From the NCBI RefSeq assembly GCF_039822205.1, contig NZ_JBAGBW010000006.1, forward strand, positions 20,998-84,997: DNA of 64,000 nt, given 5' to 3'. Both the position numbers and the translations under genes were made by a program. Shown here one piece after another: positions 1 to 8,819 of the stretch. The notes beneath the pieces were generated by a model. The model worked only from the letters and a program-made list of their open reading frames with translations, was not told the DNA's origin and made no database searches. How positions within the stretch are numbered: position 1 is the stretch's first letter; each line of letters opens with the position of its first letter. Source of the stretch: Thermodesulfobium sp. 4217-1 (lineage in GTDB: Bacteria; Thermodesulfobiota; Thermodesulfobiia; Thermodesulfobiales; Thermodesulfobiaceae).

Positions 1-488
1 GCAAACTAAAATTAGATAATTTAGATGTGGAATTGATAAAGCTGATGCAAGAAGATATGCCTTTGGTAGAGAGACCATTTCTTGAGATATCAGAAAGATT
101 AAATATATCAGAAAAAGAGGTAATATCCTGGATAAATCGGTCTCTGAAGAGTGGCCTGATGAGAAGGTTTGGTGCAAGAATCAGCCACAGAAAGATAGGC
201 ATAAACGTAAATCCTATGATAGCGTGGAGAATTCCTGAATCAAACATAGAAGAGTGTGGGAATATACTTGCAAAAAGCCCAGAGGTCACTCACTGTTACG
301 AAAGGGCTACATCAGAAGAATGGCCATACAGCATTTACACGATGATTCATTGCAAGAGCAAGTCAGAAGCTGACAGAATAGCAAAGAATTTATCCGATCA
401 GATAAATATAACTGACTACATACTGCTGTACAGCATAAGAGAATTAAAAAAGACACATATGGCTTATTTTTCAGAAAAAAATAAATAA
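1..488 (+). CDS. ahbB: Siroheme decarboxylase subunit, AhbB type (5' end outside window)
   Basis: Lrp/AsnC-fold protein of the alternative (siroheme-dependent) heme pathway, in which AhbA/AhbB convert siroheme to 12,18-didecarboxysiroheme in the cytoplasm. The N-terminal winged helix (RPFLEISERLNISEKEV) is followed by HCYERATSEEWPYSIYTMIH, which resembles the AhbB-type motif as I recall it. The frame stays open to the window edge: codons before the GTG at 27 read KLKLDNLD, matching the usual family start (LDxLD), so the real start lies upstream and GTG 27 is internal. hemL follows after 11 nt, so the two are co-transcribed and link early tetrapyrrole synthesis to siroheme-derived heme. Choice of AhbB over AhbA rests on motif memory only. 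Confidence 0.8.
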   Translation, partial: KLKLDNLDVELIKLMQEDMPLVERPFLEISERLNISEKEVISWINRSLKSGLMRRFGARISHRKIGINVNPMIAWRIPESNIEECGNILAKSPEVTHCYERATSEEWPYSIYTMIHCKSKSEADRIAKNLSDQINITDYILLYSIRELKKTHMAYFSEKNK

Positions 489-499
489 GAGGTGAAAAT

Positions 500-1780
500 A
501 TGTTTCAAAAATCAAAAGAGCTTTACACTGAGGCAAAAAAGTATATACCTGGCGGCGTAAACTCACCAGTTCGAGCTTTTAAGGCTGTAGGCTGCGACCC
601 CGTATTTATAAAAAAGGCAAAGAAAGCATATTTATTTGATGAAGATTCAAATAAATACATTGATTATGTGTGCTCATGGGGTCCGCTTATTTTCGGCCAT
701 GCAAATAAAAAAGTCATAAAATCTGTTGAAGAGTCCATCCAAAGAGGTTTTACATACGGAGCCCCCACAAAGCTTGAGGTAGAATTAGCCCAGCTTATCA
801 CAAAGTGCGTTCCCAGCATAGAAAAAGTAAGGTTGGTATCATCAGGAACAGAGGCCACGATGAGCGCAATTAGATTGGCCAGGGCATATACAAAAAAAGA
901 AAAGATAATCAAATTTAAGGGTTGCTATCATGGACACTCTGACAGCTTTCTTGTCCAGATGGGATCGGGCGGCCTTACCTTCTCCGTGCCCACATCACCT
1001 GGCGTACTTGAAGACGTGGCAAAAAATACAATACTTGCCAACTTCAACAGCAAAGAAGACGTAACAAGTATCTTCAATAGCCTAAAAGGCCAGATTTGTG
1101 CTGTAATAGTCGAACCAGTAGCTGGAAATATGGGCATAATAGAGCCCAAGGATGATTTTCTAAAATTTTTGCGCGACATTACAAATATAAATAATTCTCT
1201 CTTGATATTCGATGAGGTAATCACCGGTTTCAGGCTGGGTCTTTCTGGAGCTCAAGGCATATATGATATAAAACCAGACATTACTACCTTAGGAAAGATA
1301 ATAGGAGGCGGTTTTCCGCTTGCAGCATTCGGAGGGAGCGCTCAAATAATGGACATGCTTTCTCCTGATGGACCTGTGTATCAGGCAGGCACCCTATCTG
1401 GGAATCCAATAGCGTGCACGGCAGGGATAGCCACTTTAGAAATGTTAATGGAAGATCCCCCATACGATAAGCTTGAAAAAAAGACAAAATACCTTACGCA
1501 AGAGATGAGAAACATATTCCAAAAATACTCAATAGAATCATATATATCTCAATGCGGCTCTATGTTTACTCCATTCTTCTGCAGTGAAACCGTCACAGAC
1601 CTTGATTCAGCTGCAAAATCAAATACACAGACCTATTCAAAATTCTTTCAAGGGCTCCTAAAGAATGGTATATATCCTCCTGCATCTCAATTTGAAGCGT
1701 GGTTTGTCTCAACTGCGCACTCAGAAGAAGACTTTGATACCACATTAGAAGTTGTTGAAGATGTTGCCAAAAATCTCTAA
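500..1780 (+). CDS. hemL: Glutamate-1-semialdehyde 2,1-aminomutase
   Basis: PLP enzyme that converts glutamate-1-semialdehyde to 5-aminolevulinate, the last step of the C5 route into tetrapyrroles. At 426 aa it is full length. It opens with KSKELYTEAKKYIPGGVNSPVRAF, and has the SSGTEATMSAIRLARAYT substrate/PLP loop, the DEVITGFR cofactor aspartate motif and TLGKIIGGGFPLAAFGG with the PLP-binding lysine near residue 267. Ribosome site GAGGTG lies 8 nt before the ATG. It follows ahbB after 11 nt, and the small membrane ORF at 1761 overlaps its 3' end, so all three probably share a transcript. Confidence 0.97.
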   Translation: MFQKSKELYTEAKKYIPGGVNSPVRAFKAVGCDPVFIKKAKKAYLFDEDSNKYIDYVCSWGPLIFGHANKKVIKSVEESIQRGFTYGAPTKLEVELAQLITKCVPSIEKVRLVSSGTEATMSAIRLARAYTKKEKIIKFKGCYHGHSDSFLVQMGSGGLTFSVPTSPGVLEDVAKNTILANFNSKEDVTSIFNSLKGQICAVIVEPVAGNMGIIEPKDDFLKFLRDITNINNSLLIFDEVITGFRLGLSGAQGIYDIKPDITTLGKIIGGGFPLAAFGGSAQIMDMLSPDGPVYQAGTLSGNPIACTAGIATLEMLMEDPPYDKLEKKTKYLTQEMRNIFQKYSIESYISQCGSMFTPFFCSETVTDLDSAAKSNTQTYSKFFQGLLKNGIYPPASQFEAWFVSTAHSEEDFDTTLEVVEDVAKNL

Positions 1781-1910
1781 AAATAACTTCATTGCAGCTA
1801 TAGTTATACTATTTGCCATAAGTATAATTATCCCAATACTGTTAAAAATAGTGCTGATTTCAGTTGCCATAATTTTTGCATATCAATATTTTTTCAATAA
1901 GCAGCAATGA
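1761..1910 (+). CDS. Putative 49-aa membrane miniprotein overlapping hemL
   Basis: An ATG at 1761, inside the last seven codons of hemL in another frame, opens a 49-codon ORF ending at TGA 1908-1910. The peptide starts MLPKISKNNF, continues with about 30 almost purely hydrophobic residues containing one proline and one lysine (IIIPILLK, a possible turn between two short helices), and ends in the polar tail YFFNKQQ. This is what a small one- or two-pass membrane protein looks like. The stretch between hemL and the next gene has no other content. No family is recognised, and no strong ribosome site precedes the ATG, so it would rely on coupling to hemL translation. Confidence 0.45.
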   Translation: MLPKISKNNFIAAIVILFAISIIIPILLKIVLISVAIIFAYQYFFNKQQ

Positions 1911-1959
1911 ATGCCTTGCTCTCAAAAAACTCTAAATCTTTAGAGGACAATCAAAATTA

Positions 1960-2670
1960 ATGAAAATTATCACCATTAGCGATATCCACACGCCACAATA
2001 TTTATGGATGCTAAAAAGAAAATTAGAACTTTGCGACAACGACATAGACCTCATAATCGGAGCAGGAGACCTGATATACAAGGGCGCAAGTTTAGCGATA
2101 AATAGCTTAAATCAGGCGTTAGTCCAAAAATTTAATAAATTTGTGCCCTTCTTTACCTGTTTTGGAAACGAAGAATACTTCAACACAGAACCAAAATTAA
2201 AAAAACTTCAATATCCCATTTATATAGATATGGATTTCATTAAAGTAGGAAGGCCCGAATGGACGTTCGTTTTTACAAGGGGGATTTTGAATCAGCCAAC
2301 CGCATGGCAAAGAAAGCACATGCCAGACGCAGAAAAAGTCTATGAAAAGAAACTGACTGAAATACGCTCCCTACTGGAAAGGCTAAAGGAGCAAACAGAC
2401 AATATAGTTTATGTAAGCCACTATGCGCCCACATACAAAACTTTAGAGGGCGAGAAGAGTGAGAGTTTAGAGCTCTTAGGGAGCGATAAGATTGAGAAGC
2501 TAATATTAGAACTTGATATACCACTTGCTATTCACGGTCACTCACATCACTCAATCAAACCCATTGTAAATATTGGAAGATCTACTATAATAAACGCTGC
2601 TATAATGGTTAACAAAAATATCCCAACTATAATTTTAGAAGAAGGTGTGCAGATTGAGCATATTGAATAA
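1960..2670 (+). CDS. Calcineurin-like metallophosphoesterase
   Basis: 236-aa soluble phosphoesterase of the calcineurin superfamily; substrate unknown. The dimetal site is visible as DIH (residues 8-10), GAGD near 35, FGNEEY near 69 (Glu in place of the His of the canonical GNH motif, as I recall from archaeal relatives), VSHYAP near 151 and the C-terminal HGHSHH near 193. The upstream hairpin CTCTAAA/TTTAGAG (about 1930-1945) overlaps a possible AGAGGA ribosome site 14 nt before the ATG. Its last 26 nt overlap the downstream cysteine synthase ORF, so the two are translationally coupled. The family is certain; the role is not. Confidence 0.88.
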   Translation: MKIITISDIHTPQYLWMLKRKLELCDNDIDLIIGAGDLIYKGASLAINSLNQALVQKFNKFVPFFTCFGNEEYFNTEPKLKKLQYPIYIDMDFIKVGRPEWTFVFTRGILNQPTAWQRKHMPDAEKVYEKKLTEIRSLLERLKEQTDNIVYVSHYAPTYKTLEGEKSESLELLGSDKIEKLILELDIPLAIHGHSHHSIKPIVNIGRSTIINAAIMVNKNIPTIILEEGVQIEHIE

Positions 2671-3541
2671 CGTAGGCAATACTCCTTTATTGAGGTTAAA
2701 TAGCTTTCAAGATAAAATTATATTTGGCAAATGGGAAGCAAAAAATCCCATGGGCTCTATAAAAGACAGAGCAGCTCTAAATATGATAGAAACAGCTCTA
2801 AGAGATGGGAAGATAAATCCAGACACCACCGTAGTAGAGGCCACATCTGGAAACACTGGAATAGGCCTTGCCTTTGTGTGCGCGGTCAAGGGCATAAACC
2901 TAAGAATTTATCTACCAGAACATATGAGCGAGGAAAGAAAAAAGATATTAAAAGCCTTTGGAACCCAGTTAGTTCTTACCCCGAAGAGCGGCGGAATATC
3001 CGCATCGGTAGCCGCTGCAAAAGATTTTGCAAAAGCAAACAATGCCTACTACATAGATCAATTTAACAACCCTGCCAACGCTATGGCGCACTACATTGGC
3101 ACTGCACCAGAGATATATAGAGATATGAAGGGCGAAATAGGAGCTATCGTGTGCACTATAGGAAGCTCTGGAACCATAACAGGCATTGGGAATTTCATAA
3201 AATCAATAGACAAAAACATAAAGATAATCGGCGTTGAGCCCAGCTCAAGCCCTACGATCAAGAGCAATATTAGTGCCCCTCACAAGATTCAAGGCATTGC
3301 GCCAGGATTCGTTCCAGGCATATACAATCCAAAAGTTGTAGACGATATTATATGCGTCTCAGATGAAGAAGCATACGATATGACCAGATATTTAGCGAAA
3401 AAGGAAGGACTTTTCGTAGGAATCTCATCTGGAGCATGCGTCGCTGCATCTCTTAAGCTCCCTATGGATAAACCAATAGTTGCCATACTCCCTGATACAG
3501 GAGAAAGATATCTCTCGGTGGAAAACCTCTTCAATGCATAG
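2645..3541 (+). CDS. Cysteine synthase family (O-acetylserine/O-phosphoserine sulfhydrylase)
   Basis: Fold-type II PLP enzyme joining sulfide to an activated serine to form cysteine. Seen: NVGNTPLLRL start, MGSIKDRAA with the PLP lysine, TSGNTG, GSSGTITGIG phosphate loop and GISSGACVAA; 298 aa is full length. The coordinates use the GTG at 2645, but the TTG at 2654 sits 6-7 nt after GAAGAAGGTG and gives the family-like start MSILNNVGNTPLL, so it is the likelier start. It overlaps the phosphoesterase upstream and the PP-loop gene downstream by 8 nt. This places cysteine synthesis directly next to a putative sulfur-transfer enzyme. CysK versus CysM specificity cannot be told from sequence alone. 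Confidence 0.9.
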   Translation: MCRLSILNNVGNTPLLRLNSFQDKIIFGKWEAKNPMGSIKDRAALNMIETALRDGKINPDTTVVEATSGNTGIGLAFVCAVKGINLRIYLPEHMSEERKKILKAFGTQLVLTPKSGGISASVAAAKDFAKANNAYYIDQFNNPANAMAHYIGTAPEIYRDMKGEIGAIVCTIGSSGTITGIGNFIKSIDKNIKIIGVEPSSSPTIKSNISAPHKIQGIAPGFVPGIYNPKVVDDIICVSDEEAYDMTRYLAKKEGLFVGISSGACVAASLKLPMDKPIVAILPDTGERYLSVENLFNA

Positions 3542-4508
3542 AGCGCTCCTTCTCTTCTCAGGAGGTCTGGATTCGCTGCTTGCAGGCAGGATAATTCAAA
3601 ATCAAAATATTGAGGTCATACCCATAAAGTTTGTAACCCCGTTTTTCGGACCTGATGAAAGCGCTAAGGTATATGCGAGAGAGGCAGGCCTGAAAGAGCC
3701 GATATTCGTTGACATTACTAAGCAATTTTTCAATATACTAAAAAATCCAAAATACGGATTCGGAAAAGCCGCCAACCCCTGCATAGACTGCCACAAGCTG
3801 ATGATTGAAGAGTGTGTGAGCCTGATGGGAGACTTCGATGCGTCCTTTGTGGTTACAGGAGAAGTCTTAGGAGAAAGACCCATGTCACAGAACAAAAATA
3901 GCCTAAAGGCAGTAGCAGAGCAATACGAAAACATTGTGCTAAGGCCTCTTTCTGCCAAGCTTTTGAGAGAGACAAGTTTAGAAAGATCTAAAGTTGTAGA
4001 TAGAGATCTTCTTGAGGGCATCTCAGGTAGATCGCGAAAGAGACAAAAGGAGCTCGCAAAACTCCTAAACATAAAAAAATTTCCAGCACCCGCTGGCGGA
4101 TGCGTCCTCACAGAAAAACAATTTGGAAATAAGATTAAGAAATTAATTGACTTGGATATGTTAACCTCAGATCTGTGCAAGCTGATAAAAAGATCCAGGA
4201 CTCTTTTCGTAGAAAAATACAACAACATTTTGATTACAGGAAGGTGTGAAAGCGAAAATCAAATGATCCAAGATTTTGCTGATGAGTTTGGGATCGCTTA
4301 TTTTATGCCAAAAAATGACAAAGGGAGCTATCTTTTACCTTTGAGAGAGGCAGCCAGTGAAGAAGAAAGCATTTTCTATGCTAAAATTACTGCATCTTTC
4401 AATGATGAAAAGGGAAAAGAAATTGAAATAGTTATTTCTGGAAAAGATCAGAGCTTCAATGTCCTTCAATTGGACAGAGAAGAAATAAACAAGTTTTTAT
4501 TTACATAA
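3534..4508 (+). CDS. PP-loop ATPase, tRNA-thiolation-like (ThiI/MnmA relative)
   Basis: 324-aa protein with the ATP-pyrophosphatase signature LLFSGGLDSLLAGR at its N-terminus, a CIDC pair in NPCIDCHKLM, and the PAPAGGCVLT motif with a third cysteine near residue 185. This layout matches MnmA/ThiI-like proteins that adenylate a tRNA base and exchange it for sulfur; the C-terminal ~100 aa is an additional domain I cannot name. The open frame begins at 3480, but the ATG at 3534 puts the PP-loop at the N-terminus and overlaps the cysteine synthase stop, so that start is chosen. Coupling to cysteine synthase suggests a cysteine-to-tRNA sulfur route; that is inference. Confidence 0.75.
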   Translation: MHRALLLFSGGLDSLLAGRIIQNQNIEVIPIKFVTPFFGPDESAKVYAREAGLKEPIFVDITKQFFNILKNPKYGFGKAANPCIDCHKLMIEECVSLMGDFDASFVVTGEVLGERPMSQNKNSLKAVAEQYENIVLRPLSAKLLRETSLERSKVVDRDLLEGISGRSRKRQKELAKLLNIKKFPAPAGGCVLTEKQFGNKIKKLIDLDMLTSDLCKLIKRSRTLFVEKYNNILITGRCESENQMIQDFADEFGIAYFMPKNDKGSYLLPLREAASEEESIFYAKITASFNDEKGKEIEIVISGKDQSFNVLQLDREEINKFLFT

Positions 4509-4537
4509 CATTAATTTTAATAATTAGGGAGGTTGTC

Positions 4538-5518
4538 TTGAAAAAGAAATCAATCTGGGGAATAATCTTATTGGCCATACTTTTTTCTACAACCTTTTCA
4601 AGCTTAGCCCTTGCACAAAGCAACTACCTACAACAATTTAGTCCAAAAGTTATAATCTTAACAGCATTTTTGCCTGAATACAACGCATGGCAAGATGAAA
4701 ATTTTAACAAAACCATAGAAGTTTCTGGACTCATAAAGCCCCTAAGCTGCGATAACAGAGACGTGTGTATAGTTATGACTGGAGAAGGCGAAATGAACGC
4801 AGCTATATCGGTCACAAGCATAATAAAAGACAAAAGTCTAAACATAAGTAAGACTATTTTTATAAGAAGCGGGATATCTGGCGGAGTAGACGAGCCGTCC
4901 AGCTCTTACGGGAGCGTATACATAAATAGCTGGGTAATTTCCTGGTCATTTGGTCACCACTATTTAAATGACCAAAAGAAGCTTGATTGGATACAGCCTG
5001 GTTGTTCCAACTATGCCCTGCCAGGTCACTGCAACGAATACACACAAAACCTATATGAAAACCTGGCTTATAAAATTGACGATGGTCTTTTAAACATCGC
5101 TAAAGAGTCTACAAAAAATTTACAGCTTGAGAACTCATCCAAGGCTGTAAAATTGGACAGCGAATTTGGTCTACCCACGACGCCCACGATAAAGACAGGA
5201 GCAGTTGTTGCTGGCGACGACTATTGGATAGGGTTTGAAAACGAAGCTATAGCGAAAAAAATCACTGCTCTATACAGCAACAAAGCAGCAAATTACACAG
5301 ACACCGCAATGGAAGACATCGGAGATATTGCAGCGCTATCCAAATTTGGCTTAGAAAATCACTACCTTTCTATTAGAAGCGTATCAGACATAGACGTCCC
5401 TGAACCTGGCAAGACCGATGAGGAGGCGTGGAAGATTAGCAACCCTCATGAAATTCACCTGGCAATCAAAAACGTCGTCCTGGTTACCAAAAGAATAGTC
5501 GATGAATTGGTCAAATAG
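4538..5518 (+). CDS. Exported NUP-family protein (nucleoside phosphorylase-like fold)
   Basis: 326 aa with a clear signal peptide (MKKKSIWGIILLAILFSTTFSSLALAQ, cleavage after ALA). The mature part, PKVIILTAFLPEYNAW, IVMTGEGEMNAAISV and RSGISGGVDE, belongs to the family called purine nucleoside permease (NUP), whose fold is related to nucleoside phosphorylases rather than to transporters. It would act in the periplasm or at the envelope. Start is TTG 4538 with GGGAGG 8 nt upstream. It ends the 1-5.5 kb plus-strand group and converges with the small exported protein on the minus strand. Actual ligand unknown. Confidence 0.75.
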   Translation: MKKKSIWGIILLAILFSTTFSSLALAQSNYLQQFSPKVIILTAFLPEYNAWQDENFNKTIEVSGLIKPLSCDNRDVCIVMTGEGEMNAAISVTSIIKDKSLNISKTIFIRSGISGGVDEPSSSYGSVYINSWVISWSFGHHYLNDQKKLDWIQPGCSNYALPGHCNEYTQNLYENLAYKIDDGLLNIAKESTKNLQLENSSKAVKLDSEFGLPTTPTIKTGAVVAGDDYWIGFENEAIAKKITALYSNKAANYTDTAMEDIGDIAALSKFGLENHYLSIRSVSDIDVPEPGKTDEEAWKISNPHEIHLAIKNVVLVTKRIVDELVK

Positions 5519-5529
5519 ATTTCTGTCGA

Positions 5530-5853
5530 TTATCCACCTGTTATCTTGGTGACATCTTTTTCAAAATAAGTCTTTGCGAAATCAGCGACCTTTTCTTTTG
5601 TTATGTCGCCTTCAATAGTCCCTATCTTTACTCCAGAAACGCTTAGATCCCAGTCTATCATCCAGGCTTTTCTGGCCTCTATCTTGACAAATGTGCCATC
5701 AGAAAACCAAACTCTATAAAGCTTGTAGAAAACAAACTGGTCGCTTTCTGCTCTGGCTGGGACATTGGTATTCAAAACAAAATCATAAGATGTAAACACA
5801 AAAGTAGACACAAAGAGCGCACACAAAAATATAAAAAGTCTCAGAAATTTCAT
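5530..5853 (-). CDS. Small exported protein of unknown function
   Basis: 107 aa with an N-terminal hydrophobic segment (LRLFIFLCALFVSTFVFTS) that is a signal peptide or membrane anchor, possibly cleaved near ARAES. The remaining ~70 residues are mixed alpha/beta with many aromatic and charged residues (FYKLYRVWFSDGTFVKIEARKAW). No family recognised. The ATG at 5853 has a GGGAGG ribosome site 5 nt upstream, which supports real translation. It converges with the NUP gene, leaving only 11 nt between the stops. The 170 nt upstream is very AT-rich, with no promoter I can assign firmly. Confidence 0.6.
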   Translation of the reverse strand: MKFLRLFIFLCALFVSTFVFTSYDFVLNTNVPARAESDQFVFYKLYRVWFSDGTFVKIEARKAWMIDWDLSVSGVKIGTIEGDITKEKVADFAKTYFEKDVTKITGG

Positions 5854-6023
5854 CTATCCTCCCGCAAATTTTATTTTATTAAATAAATTCTATCATACTA
5901 AAATTTCCATAACAAAAATATTAGAAAATAATTTGAAAAATATTATAAGTTTTTCAGGCATCTCCCGCACTGCATAAAAACTTCAGCTATACTATAAATT
6001 TAACACGATATATCTTCACAGTC

Positions 6024-7601
6024 CTAACTTTCAATCCTCTCGACATATACTCTCTCTGGATACACCATCAGTCCAGATGGCCCTGGTTTAGAAAGACCTT
6101 TTACCCAATTTCTATAAGCTACGATGCTCTTCGGATACCAAAGAAATATATATGGCTGATCGTGAACTATAATCTCATAAACCTTTCTGTAAATCTTCTT
6201 CCTTGCTTCTTGATCGATAGTTTGCCTGCCCAATATTATCAGCTTGTCCACTTCATGATTGTCATATCCAACTAAGTTAAATCCATTCGGATATTCTTTT
6301 GAATACCAGATTCCGTAAGGGTCAGGATCCATCCCCAAACCCCAGCCCATTATAGTAGTCTCAAAATCCTTTTTTTCTGAAGTTAACCTCTGCAAAAGAC
6401 TGCTCCACTCCAGGCTAATCAAGTCCATCTTTATTCCTCTTTGTTCAAGGTACTGCTGAATAATTACGCCAGCCATCTCTCTATCCTTGCTGCCCTGTCT
6501 TATTAGACAGGTAAACCTAAATGGCAGGTTATTTTTATGCCTTAGGCCATCAGATTCTCTTTTCCATCCAGCCATATCAAGAAGCTCATCAGCTCTTTCA
6601 GGATTGTATTCTGGATAAGGAAGTCCTTCAGGATAAGACCAATCAAGCGGACAAGTTGGGTAGTTTAGCGCCTCGCCATAGCCCATCAATACAGCCTTTA
6701 CAAGAGCGTTTTTGTCGATCGACACTGCGATTGCCTCACGAACACCTCTGTCTTCAAATAATTGGTTTTTCAAATTAAATCCCAGATAGGTATACGTTTT
6801 CGTAGGATATGAAACCAGTGTGCTTTTTGGATCCTCTTTTATCCATGCCACATCTTTTGGCCTAAGGTCCACCATATCTATCTCGCCAGCTTCGTACGCG
6901 AAAACCTGCGAATTGCTGTCAGGTATTATTTTTATGATCAAAGACTCTAAAAGTGGCTTTCCTTGATAGTATCTCTCATTTGGTCCCAGAAAAATTTTGT
7001 CAGCAACCTGCCACTTTTTCAGAATAAAGGGGCCTGTCCCTATTGGAAACCTGTTAAAGTCAGTCGTATTTATATCCTGATTTTGCAGTATATGCTTTGG
7101 CAATATACCTGTGCCAAGATTCGTCATAAATGGAGAAAATACCCCCGGGAGAAGGAAATCTACTGTAAAATCATCAATTTTTACAATTCTTATAGGCACA
7201 TTGTCGACTATTAGGTCAGATCTTCTTACTGTATTTGTCTTTGGATCGAGAATTTTCTCGTATGTAAAGACCACATCATCAGCAGTCAGTCTTACGCCAT
7301 CGTGAAAATATACGTCTTTCCTCAGATTCACTCTGTATACTAAGCCACTGTGTAAAATATCTATGCTCTCAGCCAGATCTGGTTGAATTTTTTGATTTTC
7401 ATCTAATCTTATAATCCCATTAAAAATAAAATCGATGACAGAAAATGATGCAGAATCAGAGGCAAGTATGGGGTTAAGGGTTACAGGGTCGCTGCCCAAA
7501 GAGATGACCAGACTATCCTTTGGCAGGTTTGGAATACCGCAGCCAGACAATAGCGCAGTGCCAGACAAAGCTAAAAATGCTAAAAAATTTCTTCTATTCA
7601 A
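6024..7601 (-). CDS. ABC transporter solute-binding lipoprotein (peptide/nickel family 5)
   Basis: 525 aa. MNRRNFLAFLALSGTALLSGC carries an RR near the N-terminus and a lipobox (LLSG/C), so the mature protein is probably a lipid-anchored extracytoplasmic binding protein. The body matches family 5 binding proteins (DppA/OppA/NikA): SLGSDPVTLNP, DLAESIDI, YRVNLRKDVYFHDGVRLTADDVVFTYEKI and YLGFNLKNQLFEDRGVREAIAVSID. Start is TTG 7601 with GGAG 6 nt upstream. No permease or ATPase genes are adjacent, so partners must be elsewhere. It is divergent from the dehydrogenase gene, with back-to-back promoters in the 100-bp gap. Substrate cannot be read from sequence. Confidence 0.9.
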   Translation of the reverse strand: MNRRNFLAFLALSGTALLSGCGIPNLPKDSLVISLGSDPVTLNPILASDSASFSVIDFIFNGIIRLDENQKIQPDLAESIDILHSGLVYRVNLRKDVYFHDGVRLTADDVVFTYEKILDPKTNTVRRSDLIVDNVPIRIVKIDDFTVDFLLPGVFSPFMTNLGTGILPKHILQNQDINTTDFNRFPIGTGPFILKKWQVADKIFLGPNERYYQGKPLLESLIIKIIPDSNSQVFAYEAGEIDMVDLRPKDVAWIKEDPKSTLVSYPTKTYTYLGFNLKNQLFEDRGVREAIAVSIDKNALVKAVLMGYGEALNYPTCPLDWSYPEGLPYPEYNPERADELLDMAGWKRESDGLRHKNNLPFRFTCLIRQGSKDREMAGVIIQQYLEQRGIKMDLISLEWSSLLQRLTSEKKDFETTIMGWGLGMDPDPYGIWYSKEYPNGFNLVGYDNHEVDKLIILGRQTIDQEARKKIYRKVYEIIVHDQPYIFLWYPKSIVAYRNWVKGLSKPGPSGLMVYPERVYVERIES

Positions 7602-7622
7602 GCTATCTCCAATTTTTTAGTT

Positions 7623-7651
7623 TTGTCCAACAAAGACTATTATAATATAAT
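7623..7651 (+). promoter_or_regulatory. Sigma70-type promoter for the Ldh_2 dehydrogenase gene
   Basis: TTGTCC (7623-7628), 17 nt, TATAAT (7646-7651). It lies 50 bp before the TTG start, which is preceded by a strong AGGAGGAGG ribosome site. Confidence 0.55.
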
Positions 7652-7667
7652 GTTGTGGCGTATACAA
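7639..7667 (-). promoter_or_regulatory. Sigma70-type promoter for the binding-protein gene
   Basis: On the minus strand TTGTAT (7662-7667), 17 nt, TATAAT (7639-7644). It overlaps the opposing promoter of the dehydrogenase gene, so the two units may compete or be regulated together. Confidence 0.5.
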
Positions 7668-7701
7668 ATTATCAATAACAAAAACAGGAGGAGGAAAAAT
7701 T

Positions 7702-8760
7702 TTGAAAATCAGATTCGATCAGGGAAAACTTGTAATGTGGGCTACAGATGTGCTGAAAAAGGCATCTATGCCAGAGGAAGACGCAAAAACCACAGCTACA
7801 ATTCTTGTAAAAGCCGATCTTAGGGGAATAGAGACACACGGCCTTGCCAGACTGCCAATTTATGTTGAAAGAATACAAAAAGGTGGCATCAATCCGAAAC
7901 CAGATTTCAAGATATTGAAAGAAACTCCAGCTACCACCCTCATTGACGCAGACAGTGCAATGGGTCAGGTCGCAGGCAAATTTGCTATGTCAAAAGCTAT
8001 TGAAAAGGCAAAGAGCACCTCAGTAGGCATTTCATCAGTCAGGAATGGAAATCACTTTGGGATAGTAGCACACTACCTTGAAATGGCAATAAACAATAAT
8101 ATGTTTGGTATAGCCACTACAAACACATCTCCCCTCCTTGCGCCCTTTGGCGGTAAGAAAGCTGTTCTCGGAACCAACCCCATAGCCTTTAGCTTTCCAG
8201 GAGGCGAATATCACCCAATAATTCTTGATATGGCCTCTTCAGTTACTTCAAGAGGAAGAATCAAAATAGCCCAACTAAACAACGAAAAAATACCTCTCAC
8301 CTGGGCTGTAGACGAAAGAGGAATTCCCACTGACGATCCAAACGAAGCCCTCAAAGGAGCTCTGTTGCCATTTGGAGCCCACAAGGGATATGGGCTGGCC
8401 GTCATTGGAGACATATTAAGCTCAGTATTGAGCGGAGCTGGCTTTCTGCTCCAGACAGGAGAGCTTTACAGTGAACCAGCAAAGCCGCAAAATCTCGGAT
8501 TTTTTATGATGGCTGTTAAATTGGAATCATTCATAGACAAGGACGAATTCAGCCAGAGAATAACTGAATTTATTAAAACAATCAAAGAATCCCCCAAGGC
8601 AGAGGGCACAAAAGAAATATTTATGCCAGGAGAAATAGAATATATCAGAGAAGTAGGTAATGAAAAAGAAGGTGCCCCATTAGGAGAAAATGTAGTGAAG
8701 GGATTAAAAGACCTGGGAAGTTCAATAGGTGTAGAATTTAATCTCGAACCAAAAAATTAA
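7702..8760 (+). CDS. Malate/L-lactate dehydrogenase (Ldh_2 family)
   Basis: 352-aa NAD(P)-dependent 2-hydroxyacid dehydrogenase of the family that holds archaeal malate dehydrogenase, sulfolactate dehydrogenase and ureidoglycolate dehydrogenase; it is unrelated to classical Rossmann-fold LDH. Seen: DLRGIETHGLARLP near residue 32, SSVRNGNHFGIVAHY near 112, GTNPIAFSFPG near 155 and GAHKGYGLAV near 225. Start is TTG 7702 after AGGAGGAGGAAAAAT. It stands alone between a divergent promoter and a strong hairpin terminator. The exact substrate (malate, lactate or another 2-hydroxyacid) is undetermined. Confidence 0.85.
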   Translation: MKIRFDQGKLVMWATDVLKKASMPEEDAKTTATILVKADLRGIETHGLARLPIYVERIQKGGINPKPDFKILKETPATTLIDADSAMGQVAGKFAMSKAIEKAKSTSVGISSVRNGNHFGIVAHYLEMAINNNMFGIATTNTSPLLAPFGGKKAVLGTNPIAFSFPGGEYHPIILDMASSVTSRGRIKIAQLNNEKIPLTWAVDERGIPTDDPNEALKGALLPFGAHKGYGLAVIGDILSSVLSGAGFLLQTGELYSEPAKPQNLGFFMMAVKLESFIDKDEFSQRITEFIKTIKESPKAEGTKEIFMPGEIEYIREVGNEKEGAPLGENVVKGLKDLGSSIGVEFNLEPKN

Positions 8761-8770
8761 AAAATATTTG

Positions 8771-8819
8771 AAATAGGGCAGATTTTTGAAGACAAATTTC
8801 AAAAACTGCCCTATTTTTT
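8771..8819. terminator. Hairpin terminator shared by convergent genes
   Basis: AAATAGGGCAG (8771-8781) pairs with CTGCCCTATTT (8806-8816), and inside it TTTTTGAA pairs with TTCAAAAA. A T-run follows on the plus strand. It lies after the dehydrogenase stop, and its far arm contains the stop codon of the HEPN gene on the other strand, so it probably works in both directions. Confidence 0.85.
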
